Part shown: positions 1-12,600 of the stretch, piece after piece | Position numbering within the stretch: position 1 is the stretch's first letter | How the letters are laid out: each line of letters opens with the position of its first letter | NCBI RefSeq assembly: GCF_014356525.2 | Contig: NC_052517.1 | Span: 1,076,973-1,140,972, forward strand | Direction of reading: 5' to 3' | From: Nilaparvata lugens | Lineage: Eukaryota > Arthropoda > Insecta > Hemiptera > Delphacidae | Length of the DNA: 64,000 nt | Translations under genes and position numbers: made by a program | The notes under the pieces: generated by a model | Database searches by the model: none | What the model saw: only the letters and a program-made list of their open reading frames with translations | What the model was told of the DNA's origin: nothing

Positions 1-109
1 TTGATTGTTTCAAACTTGACAAAGTCAGCCTGGAAACTGCCATTAAAAGACTGAATATACTGAATTACCGCATGCTCGAGATCAAATATTTATTATTTTT
101 ATACATGGT

Positions 110-259
110 TCTAAAAAAATCTGGCAACGTTGCGAAGCTTGAGAAGGATAGAGCTATTTGCTCTGCCTTATGACAGACAAGTATAACAACATCAAGTGCT
201 GTCTCTATAACGTAGGCTTCATCATAATAATATCCATGAAGGTACGTTTTCGAAAACAA
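110..259. repeat. Fragment of a dispersed repeat
   Basis: This stretch shares blocks (a tract with GACAGACAAG and 'gttgc-aag-ttgagaaggatagagct') with 9158-9240, 46000-46060 and 49755-49820. It appears to be a degraded MITE-like relic. The open frame here on the minus strand carries no recognisable protein signature and is best read as repeat sequence. The remaining bases of 1-497 show nothing I can assign. Confidence 0.4.
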
Positions 260-497
260 TTGGGAACCGCCAAATGCCTTGACGTAGAATCAATCAAGCC
301 TGTTCTTCGTTGATAAACAATTCCGAATGAGCCAATTAGCTAATTCGAAATGAATAAAAGACATTTCGGAAAATTCAGAATGATAAGGATATCAATATTA
401 TAATTTTTCCACTTTTTTCAAATTAAAAATTGTTAACTGGATCGAAGATTAGCCTATCACCTAGCGGTCACCGCTGTAACTATTATAGCGTTACAAA

Positions 498-557
498 ATG
501 GCGAGCAGACAAATACAGAATACGTACATAACCTTTTTGTACAAAAATTATCAATAA
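498..557 (+). promoter_or_regulatory. Upstream ORF, 19 codons
   Basis: An ATG in a good initiation context (ACAAAATGG) opens a 19-codon frame that ends with TAA at 555-557, upstream of the proposed USF3-like start at 590. If transcription begins before 498, this uORF would be met first by scanning ribosomes and could lower translation of the main frame. The transcription start is not visible, so its presence in the mRNA is an inference. Confidence 0.35.
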
Positions 558-580
558 TTATTTTTCAAAACTTCGTGTTT

Positions 581-589
581 ATGAATTAA
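581..589 (+). promoter_or_regulatory. Minimal uORF (ATG AAT TAA) abutting the main start
   Basis: ATG-AAT-TAA ends at base 589 and the proposed main ATG starts at base 590, with no gap. The stop is also the in-frame stop directly before the main start, which fixes the N-terminus of the first coding exon at 590. Such a tiny uORF could stall or recycle ribosomes at the start codon. This is seen in sequence; the function is inferred. Confidence 0.4.
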
Positions 590-636
590 ATGAAAGTCAA
601 GAAGAAGGAAAAAATCAAGAGGAAACAGGAAACCAT
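590..636 (+). CDS. USF3: USF3-like exon 1: start and basic N-terminus
   Basis: ATG at 590 opens 15 codons, K/R/E-rich (MKVKKKEKIKRKQET), plus two bases (AT). The perfect donor GTAAGT follows at 637. The two leftover bases join the single leading C of the next exon to make ATC (Ile), so the frame runs straight into the basic region KNREWERERR. Human USF3 likewise has a short K-rich leader before its bHLH. TAA immediately upstream blocks any longer frame. A different upstream first exon cannot be excluded without transcript data. Confidence 0.6.
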
Positions 637-3600
637 GTAAGTTGGAAACGATTCCATTCGGAATCTATAAATGTCAATAAATTGTTTGTGTTTTGAAGTA
701 CAAACAGTACTCTACTGATCTGTCAGTTCTGGGATTCTACCACTGGTTTTATTGTAAACAGACAATAAAACCACCAAACTCTTTAAAGATTTACTAGTAT
801 CATTGTTCCCTTAATATTTTCCCGTCTATTTGCTGTTTTATTCCCCTTAAACCCCGTTTTTAATTGATTAAAATTGAGATCCTACCAATCAAGTACCTAC
901 AAAATCAAGTTTGTGGTTATGTCATTTTTGAAGCTGTTTAGCTTCAAATATTACAGGATTCCACGAAAGATTTGGCAGTAATTCATTGTATACTGTACTA
1001 TATGAAGTTTAACGTATCAATTTGATAATGATGAGGGGTTTTTGACAGTTTTAAGATATAAGAAAACCGCTTTGAATCTTTTTATTCCTCCAAACTGATA
1101 TCATAGTTCTCTTGTGTTAGGCAGTGCATAGGCTATAAATGCACCATCACATTAATTTACGATTATAGACGCATCTATTATAATATGTTTCATTCGGGGT
1201 TCAAACCTCAACAGCTGATGTATCTCAGTTAAAACCAATACGGGCCTATTTCTAGTTTCTAGAACTGACTGATAACTAGCTGTCAGGCTCGCTTCGCTCG
1301 CCTGCATTTTACATTTGAGCATGCTTCATTCCATCAGAAAGTCAAAGCTGAAAAAACGCTGGAAAACGCAGATTTTGGGCGTATCTTTGGATATTTTTCC
1401 AAATCCGTTCTTGGTGTTCCTCTAAAGGTCCAACTGAACATTCCTACCAAATTTGAACGTTTTTGGTCTGGTCGATTTTTAGTTCTGCGAGTGAGTCAGT
1501 CAGTCAATCAGTGAGTGCCATTTCGTTTTTATTATATAGATAATCAGGTTTTTGGTGATATTTGTCATGTTTTAAGATTGAGGGTAGCCTACCAGAAAGT
1601 GTCATATTGTCTGACCTCTTTCATACAAATCTATGAGACTTATTAACTTTTTGATAAGGGCTATTCTTATTTATCTGGAAATTAAAATCCAAGTACGGTA
1701 CCCATTTTTAAAAACTTTCATTCAAAACATGTTTCAACATATCAATGTACTCTTTCCAAGTGAGTGAATGAAATAGATAACTAATACTGTGTAGATAATA
1801 CCATAGAGAAACAATAGCATAAGTAGACATCCCATGGTATAGGGCGTTTATGTCGCAACTTTTACTGTTATCTCAAGCTGATAGCCCACGTAGTTCGTTC
1901 TCTCCTGTGAAGCTTTATGACGCTGGTAGTCTCTCATATTGTGCCGTTCATACACTCTCACCCCAACAAAACAGTAAAATTCGACAATAATCAAGAGTAA
2001 TCGGCTTGAGATAACAGTAAAAGTTGCGACATAAATTCCCTATACCATGGGATATCTACTTACGCTATTGTTTCTCTATGATAATACTTTTTTCAAATAT
2101 CTAATGAAAGCTGTATTAATACAACTAAGGTTAGGCCTACCAGAAAGTGTCATATCTCTGTCTGACCTCTTTCATACAAATGTTAAATTAGATAAAGCTG
2201 GTTAAATTTTAACCTTGATTAATTCTACGAGAACCAATCAGAGAAGGCGTTTTTGAAAAGGCTATCATAAAGATAATCACGGTTAAAATTTAACCGGCTT
2301 TTGTGCAACAGGGCCTATGAGACTTAACTTTTTGTTGAGGGCCTCTCTTATTTATCTGGATGGACTTCTGCTACTGCAAATATTGACCGAACAAATAGAT
2401 AGCTGAATGAAATTAGAATAATGAAACTGTCAAAAAACTATGGCCCTGACTGGGAATCGAACCCGGATCCTCTCCGTTGCCGGCGGAGCGGCTTTAACCC
2501 TTCGGCCAACAGGCACTCTCTGAACAGCTTCATTCAATTATGATGTTATTAGCCATTCTAGCCAGGTATCAAAGATGGAAGATTTATAAGAAATCGCAGT
2601 TATTGGGAGATGAGTAAATTCAATCTATTTGTGCTGTAGAGAGACCGTAGCGGAGCACGGGTTACCTGCCAGTTTATAATATAATAAAGGAAAGAACTGG
2701 CTTATACACGTAGGGGATAGGATATTCACGAATGACGCATCATCACGTCTCAACTACTCAACTCATTAACTTGACATTTTGCATATACATTCTTAATTTA
2801 CCGAGGATGGTTATAGGCCTATTTCCAATTCTTCAAGATTTCAATAGGTCAAGTCTCCAATTAGACCCTTGCGGAGCACAGGTTACCTGATAGTAACTTT
2901 ATGAATCAATAACTCTATTGACAAATAATCCACATACCCCTTTAATAAATAAATATGTGATCAATGGATGATAGAAAATGAAATGAAATATCATGTTTTT
3001 TATTTTTCACGGCTGTGTAAAGACTTCCATAGCTATAGTGAGGTCCACGTTATAATGGCAGTGATGAAAGATAGGAGACCAATGTTCCGATCCTCTGTCT
3101 TTTCAATGCCTTCTATAGACGGTAGCTGATACAGGATTATTGATGTAATATTAACTGTTCATTCTCGTTTAAAATAATCAATTATATTTTATTAAGAAAG
3201 AAATAATATTTTTAAATAATCTTATAATGAATTTTCATAATAAATATGAAATATTTGGTTAATTCCTATTATATTAAGCGAGCAATTTCTGTATATCTGT
3301 TTATATTTTTATATCGGGTTATTTATGTTCACCGGATCTCGAAAACAGCTCTAACGATTTCCACGAAGTTTGGAACATAGTAGGTTTATGATATAAAAAT
3401 TCGATTGCACTAGGTCTCGTCCTTGGGAAAACTCGCTGAACTACATTAAACGGATAATTCATCCTTGGCTGAAACAGCTGAGACTCTCGTCGTCTGTGGA
3501 TAGTAAAAAGTGAGCGAGTGATTCTGTGGAAAATCAAAATATCGCATCCCCAAAATTCATAAGCCGACATTGTAGAATTCATTCAAGGTTTGGAAGTGTT

Positions 3601-6600
3601 GTATCAAATTATGGGGTTGTGTATCAAGTTGAGATTATTCTTTGTTGATTCATCAGCACAATATGATACAGTATAATCTTAACTTGATACACAACTGTTG
3701 ATACAGTATAATCTCAATTTGATACACATCTCCATCTCAACTTGATAGCAATAGCCAGCTGTAAAATATAAACACGATCATTTTAGAGAATTGTGTTCTG
3801 TTTATCAATAAATAAACATAACGAGCGAAGCTCGATGCCCCGATATTTATTAATTCTACATTGTTAAAAGACGATCTGGAAAAAGAGCAAATCGAGAAAG
3901 AGATAGCGCTATCCGCTTTGTTGAATGATAGACAAGGATAGCAATACCATTGCTAATTGAACACTGCCATTATAACGTGGATCTCCCTATTGAATTCAAC
4001 TACATAATCACTAGAGTCTCATCGATAAAGTCATAATACTATACTGTTTCGAGTAAACCCAATCAATGAATAAATCACTAACTCATAATTGACCGAGCGA
4101 AGTGAGGTCTAAGATTCAAGTCGACGGGTTTGCAATTCTCTTTATGTTAATATTATGTTTAAAATTTCCAAAAACCTTGTATATACATCGACGCGCAATT
4201 AAAAAAGGAACATACCTGTCAAATTTCATGAAAATCTATTACCGTGTTTCGCCGTAAATGCGCAACATATAAACATTAAAACATTAGGAGAAATGCGAAG
4301 ACAATTGGGGTATCTTAGCTCAAAAATAATAAATATCATGCCAAATGCATTGTCAGAATCTCTTTCTAATAGGGGTAGACAGAGGATGGAACAGATAAAT
4401 AAGTGGGTGATACAAAAATTTGTCTTCGACATCAGTCAAATATTATAATTACTAGTAATTTATTGTTGAACTTCGATTTTTTGTAGCTTTAATTATTAGT
4501 AGCTTAAATAAATTTTTATATTGTCTAAACAGCTGATACTCTCACTCAGCGGTCAGGGTTTTGCCCTTGCTGGGTGGTGCCATGTAATTTTAATTTATTT
4601 GTAAAATAGCATAATATTATAATCTAGAATATTTCTTTTGTAAGTTTTTATTTTGTATTTTGTTTTTATGGGCAATAAAGATGTTTAAAAAAAAATGCCA
4701 AACCTTCGACTTGAATCTTAGATCTCACTTCGCTCGGTCAATAATACTCCCTTTCAAAAACATCGAACATATTATTTCTATCAACGTTGTAGACAGTTGC
4801 AGCAAGACCTGATAACAGCGCTCACACTCACATTCCGGGACGACACGTCACGGTACGATAGGACAGAAAGCTCTATGTTTACTTAGGATTTTTTCTAGAC
4901 ATTTTAAATTGATAAATTATTTATTAATTTTTGACAAAACATAACAACAGGTCAATGTAACTTACCGAGCGCGAGTTCTACTGTTCACAGAACTACTAGT
5001 ATATTTCTTTTTAATTTTTCACAATCATTACATCATAATACGATCATATGCTGATAGTGAATGTTTTTGTGATTTTTCTGGCTTCAAATTTATCAAGCTT
5101 TTTAATATTTTTCAATTTATTAATGCATTTTCAAGTGTAATAATAATTTGTTTCATCTTTCTGTTCAACCGAGATACAAATTTTTTAGTATAATGTATAT
5201 TTGGACTGTAATTTTTTGTGATCTTTATAAAAGTGTTTTCATAACCTCATTTGAACTATTTTTATCAAAATTAGGGAGAGGAACAGTTTTGGGTTTATCC
5301 TGTTGATTCTCTCCCAATCATTAATTTGATGTTGTGATTAAGGAATGTAATAATGTTAATTTTTAATTATTAACATTATAAACATTCCATTTTTAATCTC
5401 AAATTTTTGTTCAATTTTGCAGCAAGAACAGAGAATGGGAGCGGGAACGACGTGGCAAGCTGAATGTGGCGTTTTGCCAGCTGGATCAGTTGTTGCCAGA
5501 CTACGACCCGAGTCGGGTCAGGAGCAAGCTGGCCATCCTCATGGCTGCCGTGGGCCACATCACGCACCTCCATCAGCTGATGCACACCCTGTCAGCTGGC
5601 AAGGGAGGCGCTACCGAACGGGACACTGTCTTCGGTAAGAGCACTATAGCATAAGAAGATATCCCATGGTTTGTACAATTCATTCAAAGTTTGGAAGTTT
5701 TGTATCAAATTATGGGGTTGTGTATCAAATTGAGATGATAGTGTATCATATTGTGGTGATATAGTGAGGTCCACGTTATAATGACAGTATTTGATCAACT
5801 TTGGTTTTGCTATCCTTGTCTATCATTCGACAAAGCTGGTGGTGCTATCCTTTTCTAGGTCCACAACGGTGCCAATTATGTTTTTGATAGTGTAGAAATA
5901 TGATTAATTAATGCAGAGAATCGGCATCGCTATTCTTCTATCTTTATCCACTGTCATTATAACGTGGACCTAACTATAGTATAGAGTAAAGATAGCAAAA
6001 AGATAGCATAAGAAGATATGCCATGAGTTGTACAATTCATTCAAAGTTTGCATGTTTTATATCAAATTATGGGGTTGTGTATCAAATTGAGATGATACTG
6101 TTTCATATTGTGTTGATACTGTATCATGCGTGGTGAGATAGGTCTCGCTGCAAGGGAGGTGATACCGAACGGGACACTGTCTAGGGTGAGAGTAGTAAGG
6201 GGAAAATATATAGCATAGGAAGATATGCCATGGTTTGTAGAATTCATTCAAAGTTTGGAAGTTTTGTATCAAATTTTGGTGTTGTGTATCAAGTTGAGGT
6301 GATACTGTATCATGCGTGGTGATACTGTATCATTTATGGTGACAGCACAGACAAAATATAACATAAGAAGATATCCCATGGTTTGTAGAATTCATTCAAA
6401 GTTTGCAAGTTTTGTATCAAATTATGGGGATGTGTATCAAATTGAGATGATACTGTATCATATTGTGGTGATAGCATAGAGAAAAGGTAGCATAAGAAGA
6501 TATCTCATGGTTTGTAGAATTCGTTCAAAGTTTGCAAGTTTTGTATAGAATTATGGTGATGTGTATCAAGTTGAGGTGATACTGTATCATATTGTGTTGA

Positions 6601-9600
6601 TACTGAATCATGTGAGGTGATACTGTATCGACTGTATCATATTGTTTTGATACTGTATTATTTATGGTGATAGCATATAGTGAGGTCCACGTTATAATGA
6701 TAGTGGATAAAGATAGAAGAATAGCGATGCCGATTCTCTGCATTGATTAATCATATTTCTAAACTGTCAAAAACATAATTGGCACTGTTGTGGACCTAGA
6801 AAAGGATAGTACCACCGGCTTTGTTGAATGATAGACAAGGATAGCAAAACCAAAGTTATCAAATACTGTCATTATAACGTGGACCTCACTATAGAAAGAT
6901 ATGCCATGGTTGTAGAATTCATTCAAAGTTTGGAAGTGTTGTATCAAATTATGGGGTTGTGTATCAAGTTGAGATTATTCTTTGTTGATTCATCAGCACA
7001 ATATGATACAGTATAATCTTAACTTGATACACAACTGTTGATACAGTATAATCTCAATTTGATACACATCTCCATCTCAACTTGATACACAACTGTTGAT
7101 ACATCACAATATGATACAGTGGCCGTAGTCGAGTGGATCAGATGCTGGCTTTATGATTCAGAGGCCCGGGTTCAAATCCCGGCCCGGGCCAAGATATTTA
7201 TCTCGGGCTACTCCCGTGTCGGATAGACACGTTAAGTCGTCGGTCCCGGCTGCCTAAAAAGCAGTCGTTAGGTGATGTGAGAGGCCCTGAAATTGATCAG
7301 TTGCGACCTGAAAACTCTGACACCAGACCTCAGCCAGCCAGGTCACTCGATATTATTATTATTATTATTATGATACAGTATAATCTCAACTTGATACACA
7401 TCACCATAAGTTGATGTGATACAAAACATCCAAACTTTGAATGTATCATATTGAGTTGATACTGTAGGCCTATGATTTATGGTGATAGAATAAGGAAAGA
7501 TAGCATAAGAAGATATCCCACGGTACAGGTAGTCTATGTTCCCAATCTCTAGCCGAATTTAATTTTGTTAACTCAAGTCTATTACTGTCAACTACCTACT
7601 GTCTAAGCTATGCAAGTTATCTACTATTAAAACATGAATTCAACGAAGAGAACCAACGAAAAAAAAATGAGAATGAAATGTAGAAGTTGAAGAAACGAAT
7701 AAGAAAGAAGAGAACCGAGCAACTTGGAATGGATCCAGTTCTTGTCAACTAAATTTTCAAAAATTTCTTGAAAAGCACAACATTTTTGCAATCAGAGATG
7801 CTGTCTTTTCAAAAACGCCTTCTCTGATTGGTTTTCATGAAATTAATCACGGTTAAAATTTAACCGGCTGTTGTGCAACCGGGCCTTAGAGTTATTCACT
7901 GACACTTCGATTGAAATGTGCTTACAGTGTTACAGTGATTTTATTTCTGACTTTTATGAATTATTTTTCAGCTTCAGAGTTGGCACGCCTGCACGACCGC
8001 ATAGACACACTGCGGCGACGTTGCCAACAGTTGGCACAACTGCTGCAAATGGCCGACATCCCTGTGCCGGCGCCAAGCAACGACAAACTGGCAACACTCC
8101 CAACCGGTGGCAAACTGGCAACGTCGCAGCCGCACATCAAGTGGAACGGCAACATTGCACACAAAACCGTTCAGCAGCGAATCATCAATAGTCGCAAAGG
8201 TAAGCGATAAAACACAACCTACTATCTATAATATTATATTAACGGAAAGAACTGGCTTATACAGGTAGGGGATAGGAAATTCACGAATGACGCATCATCA
8301 CGTCTCAACTACTCAACTCATTAACTTGACATTTTGCAGGAAAATCTTGTCATTCGTGTATCGATACGGAAGATGAGTTTGTATCAAAATTAATAAGAAA
8401 TTGGGTGGTTTTTCGCTATTAGAAAAAACGACTAGCAGTCAGATATTTTACAATAAATGAATTAATCACTCACTGTGACGAGATATTTCAGCAGGTCCGC
8501 CATCTTCTTGGTTGTACTCATAGACAAGTAGAAGGATAGGATGGCAATTTTTAGTGCGCTGTTGGTGTCTATTGGATTAGTGTCTGTTGGTGTCTATTGG
8601 TGTCTATTGGATTAGTGTCTGTTGGTGTCTATTGGTGTCTATTGGGTTTGTTGTGGCTGAGAAGGTAATCAAAGAGGATGTGGGATTTGAAGTTGGTTTG
8701 TTCGTTTAATATACATTGTCGTTTGCTTTTAAATTGGGTGTATATTTCAAATTGATTAATTCATTTATTGTAAAATATCTTACTGATAGTCGTTTTTCCT
8801 AATAGCAAAAAGTGATTTAATAATAAGAAGTTCGTGATGGAAAACAACATTGAAAAATTGAGTGGTTTGTATCAAGTTTGAGGGGGATTCGATACGGAAG
8901 AGAGTGTTGTTTGTATCGAGTTTGGTGGGGGATTTGATACGGAAGAGAGTGTTGTTTGTATCAAGTTTGGTGGGGGATTTGATACGGAAGGAATCGGCTT
9001 ATATACAGGTAGGGGATAGGAAATTCACGAATGACGCATCATCGCGTCTCAACTACTCAACTTGACAAGCGGTGATTAACACCCAAACAAACGGTGGGAG
9101 TAGAAAATTGTGGATGGGACTACCTATAGTTAGAAGCGCGTTTGGAAGCCAGCATTTACTTGACATTGGTGTTGCTAGCCTTGTCTGTCATCAGGCAAAG
9201 CAGATAGCTCTCTCTTTGTCCAACTACTCCGCAACGAAGCCAAATCGTTTGTTGGTTATGAAGAAATATAATCAACTAGCAGAATAGTCAATCTCAAATA
9301 TGAAGATCCATAACTATTGTAAATAATGAGAAATATTTCCTTTTTGTGTAGTTGAGAAGTTGATATTGTGGTAATTATTCATATTGAATGAAAAAGACTA
9401 AGAAATTGTCAAAAAACCAGTGATATATCAGTGGTTTTTTTTGACAATTTCTTAGTCTTTTCCATTCAATAGAAATATTTGCCTTGACTAGTTGTGTAAT
9501 TCTGAATAATTGAATGAATAAATTGAATATTTTTGAGATAGAATTGATTATCAAATTCTTGGCTGTGTAGGAACGTCATGAACTACCAAAATATATCATC

Positions 9601-12600
9601 TCAATTTTGAAAATTTATGATCAAGTAATAAAATTTTTCTTTTCTTTGTGTATATACCTACCTGTAATATATTTGAAATATAAATGATCATTTTTAACTA
9701 CAATTATTGACAATCAGCTGTGATAAGTTCTAAATAGTGTGTTTGTCTTTTCGGTCTCGAAATTTTATAGTTTTTCAAAGTTTAGAATTTTCTAATTAAT
9801 TGTGATTGATTTAATTTAATTTTAAAGTATTTTTCAATTCAAAAATGGTTCTTGTGTGTTTTGAATTGTAAATTGAGTGTGTAATTGAAGAATGTTAAGT
9901 GAGACATAACCTAGCTAAATTTGGACTGTTGTATAAATTAGAATTGGAACCGTTTTGGGCTTATAAGCCTGTGGTACTTTTCTGCAAGTTGTGTAATTCT
10001 GAATGGTTAAATAATAAATAATAACAATCAGTATTCATAACAATCTTGTAGTTTCATTGTAAAATGTTGTATAATTAAGGCTGTGCAAAGGCTAAAAATA
10101 AACTTTCTACTCGTGATATTTTTCAAAGTTTTTCGATTTGTATATCATCAACCTATCAAAATGAAAACGTTTTCTCAGGAAACATTTTTTTTCGATCATT
10201 ACTTTTTGAGATATGAGCCTCTAAAGTTTAAATTTTTGGGACAGGACATTTCAAATTTGGTAAGAGATAAATCCATGAGATTTAGAGGATAGATTCTTCA
10301 TGGTATTGTTGATCTAGTAAATCAAAAAATTTCTGAAAATATCAATTTTGGAGAAAGTTATTCAATTTACTAAAAATGACTAGAAATAACTTTTAGTTGA
10401 GTTATATTTGGTCATTTTGGTAAATTGAATAACTTTCTCAAAAATTGATATTTTCAGAAAATTTTTGTTTTATCAGATCAACAATGCCATAAAGAACTAT
10501 CCTCTAAGTCTCATGGATTTATCTCTCACCGAATTTGAAATGTCCTGTCCCAAAAATTGAAACTTTAGGCGCTCATATCTCAAAAAGTAATGATCAGAAA
10601 AAAAAATGTTTTCCTAAGAAAACTTTCTCACTTTGATAGCTTGATGATATACGAATCGAAAAACTTTGAAAAATATCACCAGTAGGAAGTTCATTTTTAG
10701 CCTTTGCACAGCCTTAATACAAATTAATATTAAGTTTGTAGTGTTAATGTTGATGTTGTGGAACTTTTCCATAATTGAATAGACTTAGAACGTTGTCAAA
10801 AATCCACTTTAATTAATAATAAAAATTAGTATTTTACAGGAGCATGCTTTCGTGTGTGCTCACACATCATCAGCTGTAAGTTACAGTAAAGTTACAGGAA
10901 GTAGAAAGATTCCAAATTAACAAAAACAAAAGCAAGAGTCACTTGATCATTCTGACTAATTTTATTATCATTCCTATTTATAATTTATGATTTCAATTTT
11001 AATTCTAATTTATATTCTTAATTCTAACAAAATTATTAGAAATTATATGATTTCAGCCTACTTTTTATGAAAAACTTTTTACTTATTATAAAACTAACAT
11101 AAAGAAAAGCAAGAGCCACTTGATCATTGTAATTGATTGTTAATTCTAATTTTCTTAATTTCAACAAATTATTTGAAATTACATGAATATTTCATATGAA
11201 AAAAATTATAAAATAAATAGGTGTAAGGCAGTGGAATAGGTTATCTAAGTTAAAAAGATTTCAGAGTGGAAATTTGTAATAAAATGAAGTAATTGTGAAA
11301 TATCATCATCACTGTTGGAAATACTTATCAAGAATCCTAGAAAACTACTGAAAATTAGGTTAACAACCTAGTCTAAATTTTTTTCCTTAAATGTTCAATA
11401 AACTAATTTTTTTCCAACATGTTTAGATTTGGTTTGGTTTATTCTAGATGGTCTTGAACTAACCTACTTATATTACAGGGGAATATGTTAATATGATCAT
11501 TAAGGCTTGTTATTGAACTGTCTTTTTATTATTATACGGTCTTTATTCTAGACCATCTAGAATAAACCAAACCAAATCTAAACATGTTGGAAAAAAAATA
11601 GTTTATTGAACATTTAAGGAAAAAAAAAAATTAGACTAGGTTGTTAACCCAATTTTCAGTAGTTTTCTAGGATTCTTGTATTTCCAACAGTGATGATGAT
11701 ATTTCACAATTACTTCATTTTATTACAAATTTCCACTCTGAAATTTTTTTAACTTAGATAACCTATTCCACTGCCTTACACCTATTTATTTTATTATAAT
11801 TTTTTTCATGTGAAATATTCATGTAATTTCAAATAATTTGTTGGAATTAAGAAAATTAGAATTAACAATCAATTACAATGATCAAGTGGCTCTTGCTTTT
11901 CTTTATGTTAGTTTTATAAGTAAAAAGTTTTTCATAAAAAGTAGGCTGAAATCATATAATGTCTAATAATTTTGTTAGAATTAAGAATATAAATTAGAAT
12001 TAAAATTGAAATCATAAATTATAAATAGGAATGATAATTAGTCAGAATGATCAAGTGACTCTTGTTTTTGTTTTTGTTAATTTGGAATCTTTCTACTTCC
12101 TGTAACTTTACTGTAACCTACAGCTGATGATGTGTGAGCACACACGAAAGCATGCTCCTGTAAAATATTAATTTTTATTTAATTAAAGTGGATTTTTGAC
12201 AACGTTCTAAGTCTTTTCAATCACAAATTAATATGTTTCAATTTTCACAGACAAAGCCGAGAAGAAAGAGAACAACCAACTGCTAGAGGTTGGCAGCACT
12301 GTAGCTAGCAAAAACCCCCCAAATTCGAAAACATCAAGCATAACTGAAGTGTCAGAAGATGTGGAACAACCTTCAACCCCATCCGATAGCCCTGAATTGT
12401 CCCCTATAAAAAAAGTGGTCGACCTCTGCAATACACCTCTAAGGGAACTCACCGGGTTTACCCTGAACAGTGCCTGTGTTTTGGCTTCCTCCTCTACCTC
12501 TCCTCCACCTCATACTCATCCCTCTTCTTCTCCCTCCTCCTCAATTTCGTCACCCTCTTCCAGCCTTTCATCCAATTCTCCTCTGTGCCCTGGAGAAATT

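Larger units (their letters stand above)
637..5422 (+). other. USF3-like intron 1 (4.8 kb, repeat-filled)
   Basis: This intron runs from donor GTAAGT to acceptor TTTTGCAG and holds only repeats, listed separately: 1279-1545, 1802-2080, 2196-2318, 2355-2517, 2690-2795, 3030-3185, 3275-3845 and 4090-4743. From 4750 to 5422 the sequence is AT-rich and I see nothing assignable apart from a short piece 'ctgttcacagaactactagt' (4981) that also occurs in repeats at 25665 and 33885. Confidence 0.6.
5635..7971 (+). other. USF3-like intron 2 with GATAC-palindrome strings
   Basis: The intron runs from GTAAGA to TTTTTCAG. Much of 5680-7450 is made of near-repeats of 'gtagaattcattcaaagtttg', 'gtatcaaattatggggttgtg' and GATACTGTATCAT, interrupted by two MITE M2 copies and one SINE (listed separately). 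The block beginning 'aaagatagcataagaagatat' occurs at about 5990, 6355, 6485 and 7495. From 7500 to 7756 nothing is recognisable. Confidence 0.6.
8200..12250 (+). other. USF3-like intron 3 with two long hairpins
   Basis: The intron runs from GTAAGC to TTTTCACAG. It holds repeat R1 copies, short tandem repeats (8560-8650 and 8865-8990), a small hairpin (9383-9470), a 635-bp hairpin (10079-10713) and a 1.45-kb palindrome (10774-12221). The stretch 9475-10074 is AT-rich with nothing assignable. Confidence 0.6.

Noticed and set aside
2440..2517. Functional tRNA-Ala gene
   Set aside because: D, anticodon and T arms are present but the acceptor stem does not pair, and a SINE tail follows.
7353..7376. 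CRISPR-like or regulatory repeat
   Set aside because: It is the (TTA)n tail of a SINE. No CRISPR-type repeat-spacer structure occurs in the window.
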